Source: Streptomyces sp. LHD-70
GTDB lineage: Bacteria > Actinomycetota > Actinomycetes > Streptomycetales > Streptomycetaceae
Assembly (NCBI RefSeq): GCF_031157275.1
Contig: NZ_JAVIFW010000001.1
Span: 186,001 to 250,000 of the forward strand
Direction of reading: 5' to 3'
Length of the DNA stretch: 64,000 nucleotides
Shown here: positions 1-9,924 of the stretch, piece after piece
Layout of the letters: every line of letters begins with the position of its first letter
Numbering within the stretch: the stretch's first letter is position 1
Translations under genes and position numbers: made by a program
Notes under the pieces: model-generated
The model's database searches: none
Seen by the model: the letters and a program-made list of their open reading frames with translations, nothing else
Told to the model about the DNA's origin: nothing

Positions 1-2
1 GG

Positions 3-548
3 GCCCAGATCCACCGCGACCTGCGGGTGGAGGTGGCCAAGGAGGGGCTGATCGTCGACGTACGCGAGAACCGCGGCGGGCACACCTCGCAGCTCGTCGT
101 GGAGAAGCTGGCCCGCCGCATCGTCGGCTGGGACCTGCCGCGCGGGCAGGCGGCCTCCAGCTACCCCCTTGACGCGCCGCGCGGGCCCGTCGTCGCCGTC
201 GCCAACGAGTTCTCCGGCTCCGACGGGGACATCGTCAACGCCGCGATCAAGGCCCTCGGCATCGGACCTGTGGTGGGTACGCGGACCTGGGGCGGCGTCG
301 TCGGCATCGACAGCCGCTACCGCCTGGTCGACGGGACGCTTGTCACGCAGCCCAAGTACGCGATCTGGCTGGAGGGTTACGGGTGGTCGGTGGAGAACCA
401 CGGCGTCGACCCGGACGTCGAGGTCGTCACGGCACCCCAGGACTACGCGTCCGGGCGCGACCCTCAGCTGGACGAGGCGGTGCGGATGGCGCTGGCCGCG
501 CTGTCGGAGAACCCGGCGAAGCGGCCCCCGGAACTGCCGCCCCTGTAA
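3..548 (+). CDS. Tricorn-type S41 serine protease, C-terminal part
   Basis: This is the C-terminal 181 residues of a gene that begins before the window; the frame is open from base 3. The fragment carries the core of an S41/tricorn catalytic domain: a DVRENRGGH strand-turn, the nucleophile elbow NEFSGSDGD (the Ser within GSD is the expected nucleophile) and a GTRTWGGVVG loop. Tricorn homologues are large cytosolic peptidases that trim oligopeptides downstream of the proteasome or Clp. The family is clear; the full length and the N-terminal propeller and PDZ domains cannot be judged because they lie outside the window. The gene ends at TAA, just before a GC-rich hairpin repeat. Confidence 0.85.
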   Translation, partial: AQIHRDLRVEVAKEGLIVDVRENRGGHTSQLVVEKLARRIVGWDLPRGQAASSYPLDAPRGPVVAVANEFSGSDGDIVNAAIKALGIGPVVGTRTWGGVVGIDSRYRLVDGTLVTQPKYAIWLEGYGWSVENHGVDPDVEVVTAPQDYASGRDPQLDEAVRMALAALSENPAKRPPELPPL

Positions 549-640
549 CCCCCGGGGGCTCCGCCCCCGGACCCCCATCCCGGGGCGGAGCCCCGAAGCG
601 CCGCAGGCCTCGGGAAGGGGCGGGGTGGGGAAAAGATCGC
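549..640. repeat. Intergenic GC hairpin repeat, likely terminator
   Basis: The spacer holds two nested inverted repeats built on GGGGCTCCGCCCC and GGGGCGGAGCCCC, followed by the phrase GGGAAGGGGCGGGG and an A-run. The same phrases recur near 3.1, 24.8, 33.5, 39.3 and (inverted) 56.8 kb. It sits directly after a stop codon, so a terminator role is likely. Confidence 0.7.
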
Positions 641-692
641 CGGATACGATGCGCACGTACATGACCGAACGCGCACCGAGGAGGCCGACCCC

Positions 693-1046
693 ATGGCCGG
701 TGAGGCAAACGCCGACTGCCTGTTCTGCAAGATCATCGCAGGCGAGGTGCCCGCAACCGTCGTACGCGAGACCGACACCACGTACGCCTTCCGCGACATC
801 AACCCCCAGGCACCCACCCACGTCCTGGTCATCCCCAAGGTCCACTACCCGGACGCCGCCACCCTCGCAGCCGCCGAACCGCAGATCACCGCCGACCTGC
901 TGCGCGAGGCCGGAGAGGTCGCCGCGGAGGAGAAGCTGGAGAGCTACCGGCTGGTGTTCAACACCGGCAGCGGCGCCGGCCAGACCGTGTTCCACGCGCA
1001 CGCCCACCTCCTCGGCGGCCGCGGCATGCAGTGGCCCCCCGGATAG
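693..1046 (+). CDS. HIT family protein
   Basis: A 117-residue protein of the HINT/Hit group. The histidine triad HAHAH is at residues 101-105, and CLFCKI at 9-14 matches the N-terminal zinc-type Cys pair of bacterial Hit proteins. Family members hydrolyse nucleoside phosphoramidates or adenylated conjugates in the cytosol, with the middle His of the triad as nucleophile. The ATG start is preceded by GAGGAGG at good spacing. The C-terminus is slightly short after the triad (ends MQWPPG), which is normal for actinobacterial members. It lies just upstream of rnz, and the two are probably co-transcribed. Confidence 0.93.
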   Translation: MAGEANADCLFCKIIAGEVPATVVRETDTTYAFRDINPQAPTHVLVIPKVHYPDAATLAAAEPQITADLLREAGEVAAEEKLESYRLVFNTGSGAGQTVFHAHAHLLGGRGMQWPPG

Positions 1047-1085
1047 CCGGAAGCCGGACAGCCGGAAGCCGGGCAGCCGGAAAGA
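1044..1085 (+). repeat. 15-bp tandem repeat, about 3 units
   Basis: Units of AGCCGGAAGCCGG(A/G)C follow one another from the HIT stop codon to the rnz leader. The third unit is degenerate. The array replaces an obvious ribosome binding site for rnz. Confidence 0.6.
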
Positions 1086-1111
1086 CCAGACCCAAGAACC
1101 GGTAACTCACC

Positions 1112-2020
1112 TTGTCCGTAAGAGAATTCGTCGTCCTCGGCACCGCCAGCCAGGTGCCGACGCGGCACCGCAACCACAACGGCTACCTGCTGCGCTGGGA
1201 CGGCCAGGGCATCCTCTTCGACCCCGGTGAGGGCACCCAGCGGCAGATGCTGCGCGCCGGAGTCGCCGCGCACGACATCGACCGGATCTGCGTCACGCAC
1301 TTCCACGGCGACCACTCGCTCGGCCTCGCCGGGGTGATCCAGCGCATCAACCTCGACCGCGTGCCGCACGAGGTCACCGCCCACTACCCGCGCTCAGGGC
1401 AGCACTTCTTCGACCGGCTCCGGTACGCCACCGCCTACCGCGAGACCGTCAAGCTGACCGAGGCCCCGGTCGCCGCCGACGGAGTGCTCGCCACCACGCC
1501 CGCGTACACCCTCGAAGCGCACCGGCTCTCGCACCCGGTGGAGTCCTTCGGGTACCGGCTCGTCGAGCCCGACGGGCGGCGGATGGTGCCCGCGCTGCTC
1601 GCCGAGCACGGCATCAAGGGGCCGGACGTGGGGCGGCTGCAGCGCGAGGGGGAGCTGCGCGGGGTGCGGATCGAGGACGTCAGCGAGGTGCGGCGCGGGC
1701 AGCGGTTCGCGTTCGTCATGGACACCCGCCTCTGCGACGGCGTGCACGCGCTCGCCGAGGGCTGCGACCTGCTCGTCATCGAGTCGACGTTCCTCGACGA
1801 GGACGAGCAACTCGCCCGCGATCACGGCCACTTGACGTCCGGGCAGGCCGCGGCGGCGGCCCGCGACGCGGGCGTACGGCACCTCGTCCTGACGCACTTC
1901 TCCCAGCGGTACGCGGACCCGCAGGAGTTCGCCCGGCAGGCCCGCGCCGCCGGGTTCACGGGGGAACTGACCGTGGCGGCCGACCTGTCGACCGTCCCCG
2001 TGCCCAAGCGGCACACCTGA
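1112..2020 (+). CDS. rnz: Ribonuclease Z
   Basis: A 302-residue metallo-beta-lactamase-fold endonuclease that matures tRNA 3' ends. The zinc motif THFHGDH is at residues 62-68, with further ligands in a late SHPVES strand and in [10 protein letters not shown] near the C-terminus. Length fits the short bacterial RNase Z class. The frame opens with TTG ([10 protein letters not shown]...), and no internal Met gives a better N-terminus because the [10 protein letters not shown] strand begins at once. It follows the HIT gene by 65 bp and precedes the deaminase gene by 21 bp, so the three probably form one operon. Confidence 0.95.
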   Translation: MSVREFVVLGTASQVPTRHRNHNGYLLRWDGQGILFDPGEGTQRQMLRAGVAAHDIDRICVTHFHGDHSLGLAGVIQRINLDRVPHEVTAHYPRSGQHFFDRLRYATAYRETVKLTEAPVAADGVLATTPAYTLEAHRLSHPVESFGYRLVEPDGRRMVPALLAEHGIKGPDVGRLQREGELRGVRIEDVSEVRRGQRFAFVMDTRLCDGVHALAEGCDLLVIESTFLDEDEQLARDHGHLTSGQAAAAARDAGVRHLVLTHFSQRYADPQEFARQARAAGFTGELTVAADLSTVPVPKRHT

Positions 2021-2041
2021 CCCGCTCGCGAAAGTACGCAC

Positions 2042-3034
2042 ATGCACCTTCCCAAGGCCGAACTCCACCTCCACATCGAAGGCACCCTCGAACCCGAGCT
2101 GGCCTTCGCGCTCGCCGCCCGCAACGGCGTCGAACTGCCCTACGCCGACACCGAGGAGCTGCGCCGCGCGTACCTCTTCGAGGACCTGCAGTCCTTCCTC
2201 GACCTGTACTACGGACTGATGGCGGTGCTGCACACCGAGGCCGACTTCGAGGAGCTCGCCGACGCCTATCTGGCGCGCGCCGCCGAACAGGGCGTACGGC
2301 ACGCGGAGATCTTCTTCGACCCCCAGGCGCACACCGCGCGCGGCGTCGCCATCGGCACGGTGATCGAGGGCCTCGCCCGCGCCCTCGACCGCAGCCGGGA
2401 GCGGCACGGCATCTCCACTCGCCTGATCATGTGCTTCCTGCGCGACGAGTCCGCCGAGTCGGCCCTCGCGACCCTTGAGGCCGCGAAGCCGTATCTGCAC
2501 CGGATCACCGGCGTCGGCCTCGACTCGGCGGAGGTCGGCCACCCGCCCGCCAAGTTCCGCGCGGTGTACGAGGAGGCCGCCGCGCTCGGCCTGCGCCGGG
2601 TCGCGCACGCGGGGGAGGAGGGGCCGGCGGCGTACATCACGGAGGCCCTGGACGTCCTCGGCGTCGAGCGGATCGACCACGGTCTGCGCTGCATGGAGGA
2701 CCCTGCGCTGGTCGAGCGGCTCGTCCGGGACCGCATCCCGCTGACCCTGTGCCCGCTGTCGAACGTACGGCTCCGCGCGGTGGACGTCCTTGAGGACCAC
2801 CCGCTGCCGCGGATGATGGCCGCGGGGCTGCTGTGCACGGTCAACTCGGATGACCCCTCGTACTTCGGGGGGTACGTGGGGGACACGTTCCACGCGGTCC
2901 GCGAGGCGTTGGGGGTGCAGCCTGAGCAGCTGCGGGAGCTTGCGCGGAACTCGTTCCTCGCCTCCTTCCTGGAGGACGACGAGGCCCTGCGGGAGCGGTA
3001 CTTGGCGGAGGTCGCGGCGTACGAGTTCGACTGA
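2042..3034 (+). CDS. add: Adenosine/adenine/aminofutalosine deaminase family
   Basis: A 330-residue amidohydrolase with the metal motif HLHIEG (residues 9-14), the catalytic HAGEEG, the DHGLR loop and a late SDDPSYFGGY. The family removes the 6-amino group from purines. In adenosine deaminases the last motif usually reads T(D)DDP followed by a different loop; the SDDPxYFGGY form resembles bacterial and fungal adenine deaminases. Streptomyces also use a relative to deaminate 6-aminodeoxyfutalosine in menaquinone synthesis. The family is certain; the substrate is not fixed by sequence alone. The gene ends at a convergent 25-bp hairpin. Confidence 0.88.
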   Translation: MHLPKAELHLHIEGTLEPELAFALAARNGVELPYADTEELRRAYLFEDLQSFLDLYYGLMAVLHTEADFEELADAYLARAAEQGVRHAEIFFDPQAHTARGVAIGTVIEGLARALDRSRERHGISTRLIMCFLRDESAESALATLEAAKPYLHRITGVGLDSAEVGHPPAKFRAVYEEAAALGLRRVAHAGEEGPAAYITEALDVLGVERIDHGLRCMEDPALVERLVRDRIPLTLCPLSNVRLRAVDVLEDHPLPRMMAAGLLCTVNSDDPSYFGGYVGDTFHAVREALGVQPEQLRELARNSFLASFLEDDEALRERYLAEVAAYEFD

Positions 3035-3042
3035 CCCTGCTG

Positions 3043-3094
3043 CTCCTCAATCGCCGGAGGGGCTGAAAATTCAGCCCCTCCGGCGATTGAGGAG
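3043..3094. terminator. Perfect 25-bp hairpin between convergent genes
   Basis: A 25-bp perfect stem with a two-base loop lies between the stops of the deaminase (+) and GH4 (-) genes. It contains the GCCCCTCCGGCG phrase of the local intergenic repeat family and is followed by its GGGAAGGGGCGGG tail. It has no strong T-run, as is usual for Streptomyces terminators. Confidence 0.85.
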
Positions 3095-3123
3095 ATTCGG
3101 GAAGGGGCGGGTAGGGGAAAAAC

Positions 3124-4422
3124 TCAGGCCCCCGACGCCACCGCCCCCAAGATCCGGGACGCCACCGAAGGTGAATCCACCAGCGGGTGCAACGCAAGCG
3201 CCCGCAGCGCCGCGTCGCGGTCCTTGAAGACCGCCGCCTCCACCGTCGCCCGCTCCACCGCCTTCAGCTGCAGCATCAACCCCAACTCCGCCTCCCCGAG
3301 CGGAGCACACGGCAGCGGGCGGGCCCCCCGCGCATCCACCTCGCACACCGTCTCCACGATCGCGTCCGCGGGAAGCGCAGGAACCGTCGACCCGTTCCTG
3401 ACGTTCAGGATCAACCGCGTACCCGCGCCGGAGGCGATCGCGCGCATCAGGGCGAGCGCGACCCGGTCGTAGCCGCCGCCGTCCAGGTCGCAGGAGTCCC
3501 GCTGCCAGCCGCCGGTCGCGGCGCGGCTGTCCGCCATGTACGTCTCCTCGCGCTCCAGGCGGGTCGATTCCCACAACGCGTGCGCGCGGTCCGGGTGTTC
3601 GGCCGCCCGTGCGAAGAACTCGCCCTGCTGGTGGTCGAGGAACTCGCCGCGGGTCTCGTCGGCGGCGCGCACCGCGGCGAGGGTCTCGCGGCGGAAGTAG
3701 TAGTAGTGCAGGTACTCGTTGGGCAGCGAGCCGAGCGCGCGCAGCCACTCCGCGCCGAACAGCTTGCCCTCCTCGAAGGAACCGAGGGCCGTGGAGTCCG
3801 CGAGCAGGCCGGGCAGCAGGTCGCGGCCGTCCGGCGCCGTCAACGACCGCAGCCAGCCGAGGTGGTTGAGGCCCACATAGTCGTACGAGACCGTGTCCGG
3901 GTCGGTGCCCGCCGCGCGCGCCGCCCGCCGCACCAGGCCGACCGGGGAGTCGCAGATGCCGATGACGCGGTCGCCGAGGACCGAGGCCATCGCCTCCGTG
4001 ACGGTGCCCGCCGGGTTGGTGAAGTTGATGACCCACGCGTCCGGCGCCACCGCCGCCACCCGCTCCGCGATGTGCAGGGCGACGGGCACTGTGCGCAGCC
4101 CGTACAGGACACCGCCCGCGCCCACCGTCTCCTGCCCGAGCACGCCCTCCGCGAGCGGCAGCCGCTCGTCCTGGACGCGGCCCGCGGTGCCGCCGACCCG
4201 GATCGCGGAGAACACGAAGTCCGCGCCGCGCAGCGCGTCGTCGAGCTCCTCGGCCACCCTGACCCGCGGGCCCGGCGGCAAGCCGTCGAGGACCGAGCGG
4301 ATCACGCCGAGCCGCATCGGGTCCGTGTCGTACAGGGTGAGTTCCGTGATCTCGCTGCCCACCAGGGCGCCGTACACGAGAGGGACCCGGAATCCGCCGC
4401 CACCGAGAATCGTCAGCCTCAT
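3124..4422 (-). CDS. GH4 6-phospho-beta-glucosidase-like enzyme
   Basis: A 432-residue glycoside hydrolase family 4 protein. These enzymes bind NAD and a divalent metal and cleave (phospho)glycosides by a redox-elimination mechanism. The start MRLTILGGGGF is the NAD-binding Rossmann turn; NFTNPAG, the metal Cys of GICDSPVG and the metal His of GLNHLGW follow in the usual order. Length matches the family. The long open frame upstream of this ATG is antisense to other genes and is not part of it. A PfkB-type sugar kinase is divergently transcribed 204 bp away, so a shared sugar pathway is possible but is inference. Confidence 0.9.
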   Translation of the reverse strand: MRLTILGGGGFRVPLVYGALVGSEITELTLYDTDPMRLGVIRSVLDGLPPGPRVRVAEELDDALRGADFVFSAIRVGGTAGRVQDERLPLAEGVLGQETVGAGGVLYGLRTVPVALHIAERVAAVAPDAWVINFTNPAGTVTEAMASVLGDRVIGICDSPVGLVRRAARAAGTDPDTVSYDYVGLNHLGWLRSLTAPDGRDLLPGLLADSTALGSFEEGKLFGAEWLRALGSLPNEYLHYYYFRRETLAAVRAADETRGEFLDHQQGEFFARAAEHPDRAHALWESTRLEREETYMADSRAATGGWQRDSCDLDGGGYDRVALALMRAIASGAGTRLILNVRNGSTVPALPADAIVETVCEVDARGARPLPCAPLGEAELGLMLQLKAVERATVEAAVFKDRDAALRALALHPLVDSPSVASRILGAVASGA

Positions 4423-4437
4423 GCCGCGGAAGCTACC

Positions 4438-4515
4438 CCATGCGGCTCGGGCCACCCCAGGCCGCTCGGGCCACCCGTGCCGCTCGGGCCACCCCACGCC
4501 GCTGAGCCACCCATG
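4438..4515. repeat. 18-bp imperfect tandem repeat, 4 units
   Basis: Four units of about 18 bp built on GCCGCTCGGGCCACCC fill the GH4 side of the divergent spacer. The last unit is degenerate (GCCGCTGAGCCACCC). The array lies 15-90 bp upstream of the GH4 start codon, where promoter or operator sequence would be expected. Confidence 0.6.
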
Positions 4516-4626
4516 CGTACGGGAGACCTGGCGAAGCCTGTGCCCTTCCACCGGCATTCCGGCCGTGCCGGACGGCGTTGATGCACACTGGCCTGACCTG
4601 CACGCATCATGTACGGGGAGCGCACG

Positions 4627-5763
4627 GTGAGTTTCGACGAACAGACTGCGAACGGCGGCTGCCCGCCCGGCATCCGGCTCGACCACACGACCTGCCTCGA
4701 TCCGCTGGCGGAAGTGCGCGCACCCGGCGACCCGGCGTGCGACGTGTTCCTCACCGGCACCGTCTTCCTGGACATCATCTTCACCGGCCTCGACTCGGCG
4801 CCCGTGCGCGGCACCGAGTCCTGGGCCCGGGGCATGGGATCGAGCCCCGGCGGCGTCGCCAACATGGCCACCGCCCTGTCCCGCCTCGGCCTGCACACCT
4901 CGCTCGCCGCGGCCTTCGGCGACGACCACTACGGCGAGTACTGCTGGGACGCCCTGGAGAAGGGCGAGGGCATCGACCTCGCGCCGTCGCGCACCGTGCG
5001 CGGCTGGCACTCCCCGGTCACCGTGTCCCTCGCGTACGAGGGCGAGCGGACGATGATCTCGCACGGGCACGAGGCCCCGCCGCCGCGGGAGCCCGGCCCT
5101 CGGACGCCACCACGCGCGCGTGCCGCCGTCGCCTCCCTGGCGCCCGGCGCGAGCGAGGAGTGGGTCGCCAAGGCCGCGGAGCGCGGCACCCGGGTCTTCG
5201 CCGACGTCGGCTGGGACGACAGCGGCCGCTGGGACCTGGCGGCCCTGCCCGACCTGCGGCACTGCGAGGCGTTCCTGCCGAACGCCGAGGAGGCCATGCG
5301 CTACACCGGCACGTCCTGCCCGCGCGCCGCCGCCCGCGCGCTCACCGAACACGTGCCGCTCGCCGTCGTCACCCTCGGTGCCGAGGGCGCGTACGCGGTG
5401 GACGGGCGCACCGGCGAGACCGCCGAGGTGCCCGCGATCGAGGTGGAGGCCCTTGACCCGACGGGCGCCGGCGACGTGTTCGTGGCGGGCTTCGTCACCG
5501 GCACCCTGGCGGGCTGGCCGCTCGCCGACCGGCTCGCCTTCGCGGGCCTGACGGCGGCCCTGTCGGTGCAGGAGTTCGGCGGTTCCCTGTCGGCGCCCGG
5601 CTGGGTCGAGGTGGCCGCGTGGTGGCGGCATGTGCAGTCGTACGACGACCAGGAGCCGGCGGCGCTGCGGCGGTACGCGTTCCTCGACGCGATGCTGCCC
5701 GACGTGGTCCGGCCGTGGCCGCTGCGGCGTGCGGTGCCGACCATCGGGTTCGGGGCGCGCTAG
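4627..5763 (+). CDS. PfkB-family carbohydrate kinase
   Basis: A 378-residue ribokinase/PfkB sugar kinase. Signature 2 DPTGAGDVFVAGF carries the catalytic Asp, GGVANMATALSRLG is the sugar-binding half, and VVTLGAEGAY is the usual strand before the ATP site. The GTG at 4627 was chosen because GGGGAG lies six bases upstream; an ATG at 4609 would add six residues. The C-terminal 50 residues beyond the kinase core (AWWRHVQSYDDQ...) are atypical, and I cannot assign them. Substrate unknown; the divergent GH4 gene suggests a role in sugar catabolism. Confidence 0.85.
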   Translation: MSFDEQTANGGCPPGIRLDHTTCLDPLAEVRAPGDPACDVFLTGTVFLDIIFTGLDSAPVRGTESWARGMGSSPGGVANMATALSRLGLHTSLAAAFGDDHYGEYCWDALEKGEGIDLAPSRTVRGWHSPVTVSLAYEGERTMISHGHEAPPPREPGPRTPPRARAAVASLAPGASEEWVAKAAERGTRVFADVGWDDSGRWDLAALPDLRHCEAFLPNAEEAMRYTGTSCPRAAARALTEHVPLAVVTLGAEGAYAVDGRTGETAEVPAIEVEALDPTGAGDVFVAGFVTGTLAGWPLADRLAFAGLTAALSVQEFGGSLSAPGWVEVAAWWRHVQSYDDQEPAALRRYAFLDAMLPDVVRPWPLRRAVPTIGFGAR

Positions 5764-5845
5764 CGGGCTTTGGCCGGGCCCTAGCCGGGCTTTCGCCGGG
5801 CTTTCGCCGGGCTTTCGCCGGGCCTTCGCCCGGTTTTCGCCGGAG
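5764..5845. repeat. 11-bp tandem repeat, about 7 units
   Basis: About seven copies of CGGGCTTTCGC (variants CGGGCTTTGGC, CGGGCCCTAGC, CGGGCCTTCGC) start right at the kinase stop codon. The 11-bp period is close to one DNA turn. No coding function is apparent. Confidence 0.7.
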
Positions 5846-5964
5846 CGAGCGTTCGAAAAACTTATCGGTGTTGTCGGTGCCCCGACGTAGGCTGGTAGCA
5901 CCAGAAGCAGTCGCGCGGCGTCAGCCCCGCATCGAGGAGGACGAGCAGGCCACAGAGCCGGCCC

Positions 5965-7023
<1,059 letters not shown>

Positions 7024-7038
7024 CGAGAAACCAAGCAC

Positions 7039-7542
7039 ATGTCGATCGACGTCAACAACGAGTCCGGCACCGAGGTCGACGAGCAGGCGATCCTCGACAT
7101 CGCCCGCTACGCGCTCGCGCGGATGAGGATCCACCCGCTCTCCGAGCTCTCGGTGATCGTCGTGGACACCGAGGCGATGGAGCAGCTCCACATCCAGTGG
7201 ATGGACCTGCCGGGCCCGACGGACGTCATGTCCTTCCCGATGGACGAACTGCGCCCGCCGGGCCGGGACGACGACCTGACGGAGCCCCCGCAGGGACTCC
7301 TCGGTGACATCGTGCTCTGCCCCGAGGTCGCCAAGAAGCAGGGCGAGGAGGCCGAGACGGGGCACTCCATGGACGAGGAACTCCAGCTCCTCACCGTCCA
7401 CGGCGTGCTCCACCTCCTCGGGTACGACCACGAGGAGCCGGACGAGAAGGCCGAGATGTTCGGCCTTCAGGCCGCCATCGTCGACGGCTGGCGCGCGGAG
7501 AAGGGCCTCACCGGTCCCTCCCCGGCGCCCACCGTCTCGTGA
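7039..7542 (+). CDS. ybeY: YbeY endoribonuclease
   Basis: A 167-residue single-strand RNase for 16S rRNA 3' maturation and 70S quality control. The zinc motif [11 protein letters not shown] is at residues 121-131, and the conserved [10 protein letters not shown] lies at 61-70. The length is typical, with a short C-terminal tail. Its last codons overlap the start of the next gene by four bases (GTGA), so translation of the CNNM protein is probably coupled to it. Confidence 0.97.
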   Translation: MSIDVNNESGTEVDEQAILDIARYALARMRIHPLSELSVIVVDTEAMEQLHIQWMDLPGPTDVMSFPMDELRPPGRDDDLTEPPQGLLGDIVLCPEVAKKQGEEAETGHSMDEELQLLTVHGVLHLLGYDHEEPDEKAEMFGLQAAIVDGWRAEKGLTGPSPAPTVS

Positions 7543-8825
7543 GCGCCGCACTGGTTCTCGGCGCCGTCCTGCTGGTCGTCGTCGCGTGGCTCGCCTCCTG
7601 CGCGGAGGCGGGCCTCGCGCGTATGTCCAGCTTCCGTGCCGAGGAGGCCGTGCGCTCCGGGCGCCGCGGCAGCGCGAAGCTCGCCCAGGTCGCGGCGGAC
7701 CCGACGCGGTATCTGAACGTCGCGCTGCTTGTCCGCGTCGGCTGCGAGATGGCCGCCGCGGCCCTCGTCACGTACGCGTGCCTGCAGGAGTTCCCCGAGA
7801 CGTGGGAGGCGCTGGCCGTCGCGATCGGCGTGATGGTCCTCGTGTCGTACGTCGCGGTGGGCGTCTCGCCGCGCACGATCGGCCGCCAGCACCCGCTGAA
7901 CACCTCGACGGCCGCGGCGTACGTCCTGCTCCCGCTCGCCCGGATCATGGGCCCGATCCCGCCGCTCCTGATCCTCCTCGGCAACGCGCTCACGCCCGGC
8001 AAGGGCTTCCGGCGCGGCCCGTTCGCCTCCGAGGCGGAGCTGCGCGCGATGGTCGACCTGGCGGAGAAGGAGTCCCTGATCGAGGACGAGGAGCGCCGCA
8101 TGGTGCACTCCGTCTTCGAGCTCGGCGACACCCTCGTACGCGAAGTCATGGTCCCGCGCACCGACCTCATCGTGATCGAGCGGTACAAGACGATCCGTCA
8201 GGCCCTCACGCTCGCCCTGCGCTCCGGCTTCTCGCGCATCCCGGTCACCGGGGAGAGCGAGGACGACGTCGTCGGGATCGTGTACCTCAAGGACCTGGCG
8301 CGCAAGACGCACATCAGCCGGGACGCCGAGTCGGAGCTGGTGTCGACCGCGATGCGGCCCGCGTCGTTCGTGCCGGACACCAAGAACGCCGGTGACCTGC
8401 TGCGCGAGATGCAGCAGGAGCGCAACCACGTCGCGGTCGTCATCGACGAGTACGGCGGCACGGCCGGCATCGTCACGATCGAGGACATCCTGGAGGAGAT
8501 CGTCGGCGAGATCACCGACGAGTACGACCGGGAGCTGCCGCCCGTGGAGCCCCTCGGCGACGACACGTACCGGGTCACGGCCCGGCTCGACATCGGCGAC
8601 CTCGGCGAGCTGTACGGCATCGAGGAGTTCGACGACGAGGACGTGGAGACCGTCGGCGGACTGCTCGCCAAGGCCCTCGGCCGGGTGCCGATCGCGGGCG
8701 CGACGACGGTCGTGGAGCTGCCGGACGGGCGCGGGCTGCGGCTGACCGCGGAGGCCGCGGCGGGCCGGCGGAACCGGATCGCGACGGTGCTGGTCGAGCC
8801 GGCGGCGCCGGCCCCGCTGGACTAG
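7539..8825 (+). CDS. CNNM/CorC-type CBS-domain membrane protein
   Basis: A 428-residue hemolysin-C/CorC family protein. The N-terminal DUF21 membrane domain (residues 1-150, three to four helices) is followed by a CBS pair ([11 protein letters not shown]...[28 protein letters not shown]) and a CorC_HlyC C-terminal domain. The family is implicated in Mg/Co transport rather than haemolysis. The GTG start overlaps the ybeY stop. Gene order phoH-ybeY-this-cdd-like-era is the same as in mycobacteria. Confidence 0.93.
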   Translation: MSAALVLGAVLLVVVAWLASCAEAGLARMSSFRAEEAVRSGRRGSAKLAQVAADPTRYLNVALLVRVGCEMAAAALVTYACLQEFPETWEALAVAIGVMVLVSYVAVGVSPRTIGRQHPLNTSTAAAYVLLPLARIMGPIPPLLILLGNALTPGKGFRRGPFASEAELRAMVDLAEKESLIEDEERRMVHSVFELGDTLVREVMVPRTDLIVIERYKTIRQALTLALRSGFSRIPVTGESEDDVVGIVYLKDLARKTHISRDAESELVSTAMRPASFVPDTKNAGDLLREMQQERNHVAVVIDEYGGTAGIVTIEDILEEIVGEITDEYDRELPPVEPLGDDTYRVTARLDIGDLGELYGIEEFDDEDVETVGGLLAKALGRVPIAGATTVVELPDGRGLRLTAEAAAGRRNRIATVLVEPAAPAPLD

Positions 8826-8874
8826 GTCCCACACCGTCGACTCGGGCTTGGGCGCCCGCCGTATGCTCGGGTCC

Positions 8875-9225
8875 ATGAGCGAAAACGCCCTCGGTCCCGA
8901 GGACCGCAAGATCGTCACCCTCGCCCGCTCCGCCCGGGCCCGCAACGGAGTGCCGGAGGGCGCGGCCGTGCGGGACGAGACGGGCCGTACGTACGTCGCC
9001 GGCAGCGTCGGCCTCGACTCGCTGAAGCTGAGCGCGCTGCGCACCGCCGTCGCGATGGCCGTGGCCAGCGGGGCCAAGTCCCTGGAGGCGGCGGCCGTCG
9101 TCAGCGAGGCCGGGGCGGTCTCCGACGAGGACCGCGCGGCCGTGCGCGACCTGGGCGGCGCGGAGACGCAGGTGCTCCTTGCCGGGCTCGACGGCGAGGT
9201 CGTCGCGACGGTCAGCGCGGGCTGA
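8875..9225 (+). CDS. Cytidine-deaminase-like protein lacking zinc ligands
   Basis: A 116-residue protein with the overall fold signature of short cytidine deaminases (ARSARARNGVPEGAAVRDETGRTYVAG... SLKLSALRTAVAMAVASGA). The expected zinc motifs (H/C)AE and PCxxC are absent: the first is replaced by KLSA and no Cys occurs in the protein. A catalytic deaminase role is therefore unlikely. It occupies the same position between CNNM and era as a conserved hypothetical in mycobacteria. The ATG at 8875 was chosen because the sequence upstream is weak and non-conserved in character. A perfect hairpin follows the stop. Confidence 0.85.
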   Translation: MSENALGPEDRKIVTLARSARARNGVPEGAAVRDETGRTYVAGSVGLDSLKLSALRTAVAMAVASGAKSLEAAAVVSEAGAVSDEDRAAVRDLGGAETQVLLAGLDGEVVATVSAG

Positions 9226-9239
9226 ACAACTGCCGATAC

Positions 9240-9268
9240 GGAGGGCGGCCGGTTTCCGGCCGCCCTCC
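9240..9268 (+). terminator. 13-bp perfect hairpin terminator
   Basis: GGAGGGCGGCCGG, a TTT loop and the exact complement form a 13-bp stem 15 bp after the deaminase-like gene. It would separate the phoH block from the secreted-protein gene and era. Confidence 0.85.
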
Positions 9269-9432
9269 GCCGTGTTCTCGCCAAAGCTGAACAGTCTTCC
9301 CAAGTCGCCTAAGAATCAAGGGACTTGGCCTTGTGATCCCAGGCCACCCGCGCCTCAATGTCCTATGCGCGCGCTCCGCACCTGACCAGCTCACCCCCAC
9401 GAGCACTCCCCCACGAACGGGAAGGTGAACCG

Positions 9433-9924
9433 ATGAAGCGCAGCACCACCATGAACAGGAGAAGGGTCGCCCTCGGCGCGGCACTCGCCACGGGCTCCCT
9501 CGCCCTCGCCGGTTTCGTCCTGGCTCCCGGCGCCGCCGCCGTCGCACCCGGCGAGGCCACCACCCAGGCGAACTGCGGCATCTACGGCAGCGGCGGGGTC
9601 ACCCTGACCGCGACCCAGAGCGGCACGAGCGGCACCATCACCGTCACCTCGTCGGAGATCACCACGCCGGTGGCCGTCGAGGCGAACACCGTCCAGTCGA
9701 CTCTCACCATGACGAAGGCCGACGGTTCCACCGCCACCTTCACCGGCAAGAGCAACCCGGCGATGGAGGCCGGCGGCGGTGTGAACTCGGGACCGCTGAC
9801 CGGGACCGTCGCCTCCGGTGACTCCCTCGACCACCCGGGCTCCCTCAAGCTGGTGGTCTCGGGCATCACCGTGACCTGCAACTCCACCGAAGGACTCGCG
9901 CCCGGCCCGTTCGTCTTCGACTGA
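9433..9924 (+). CDS. Secreted protein of unknown function
   Basis: A 163-residue protein with a Sec signal peptide: a basic MKRSTTMNRRR start, a hydrophobic core at about 13-32 and a likely AxA cleavage near residues 34-37. The mature part is Thr/Ser/Gly rich, probably all-beta (GTSGTITVTSSEIT...), with two Cys (in TQANCGIY and VTCNST) that could form one disulfide. Gaps between strands are short, as in small surface or cell-wall beta domains. GAAGG precedes the ATG. I do not recognise the family. It is inserted between two members of an otherwise conserved housekeeping block. Confidence 0.8.
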   Translation: MKRSTTMNRRRVALGAALATGSLALAGFVLAPGAAAVAPGEATTQANCGIYGSGGVTLTATQSGTSGTITVTSSEITTPVAVEANTVQSTLTMTKADGSTATFTGKSNPAMEAGGGVNSGPLTGTVASGDSLDHPGSLKLVVSGITVTCNSTEGLAPGPFVFD

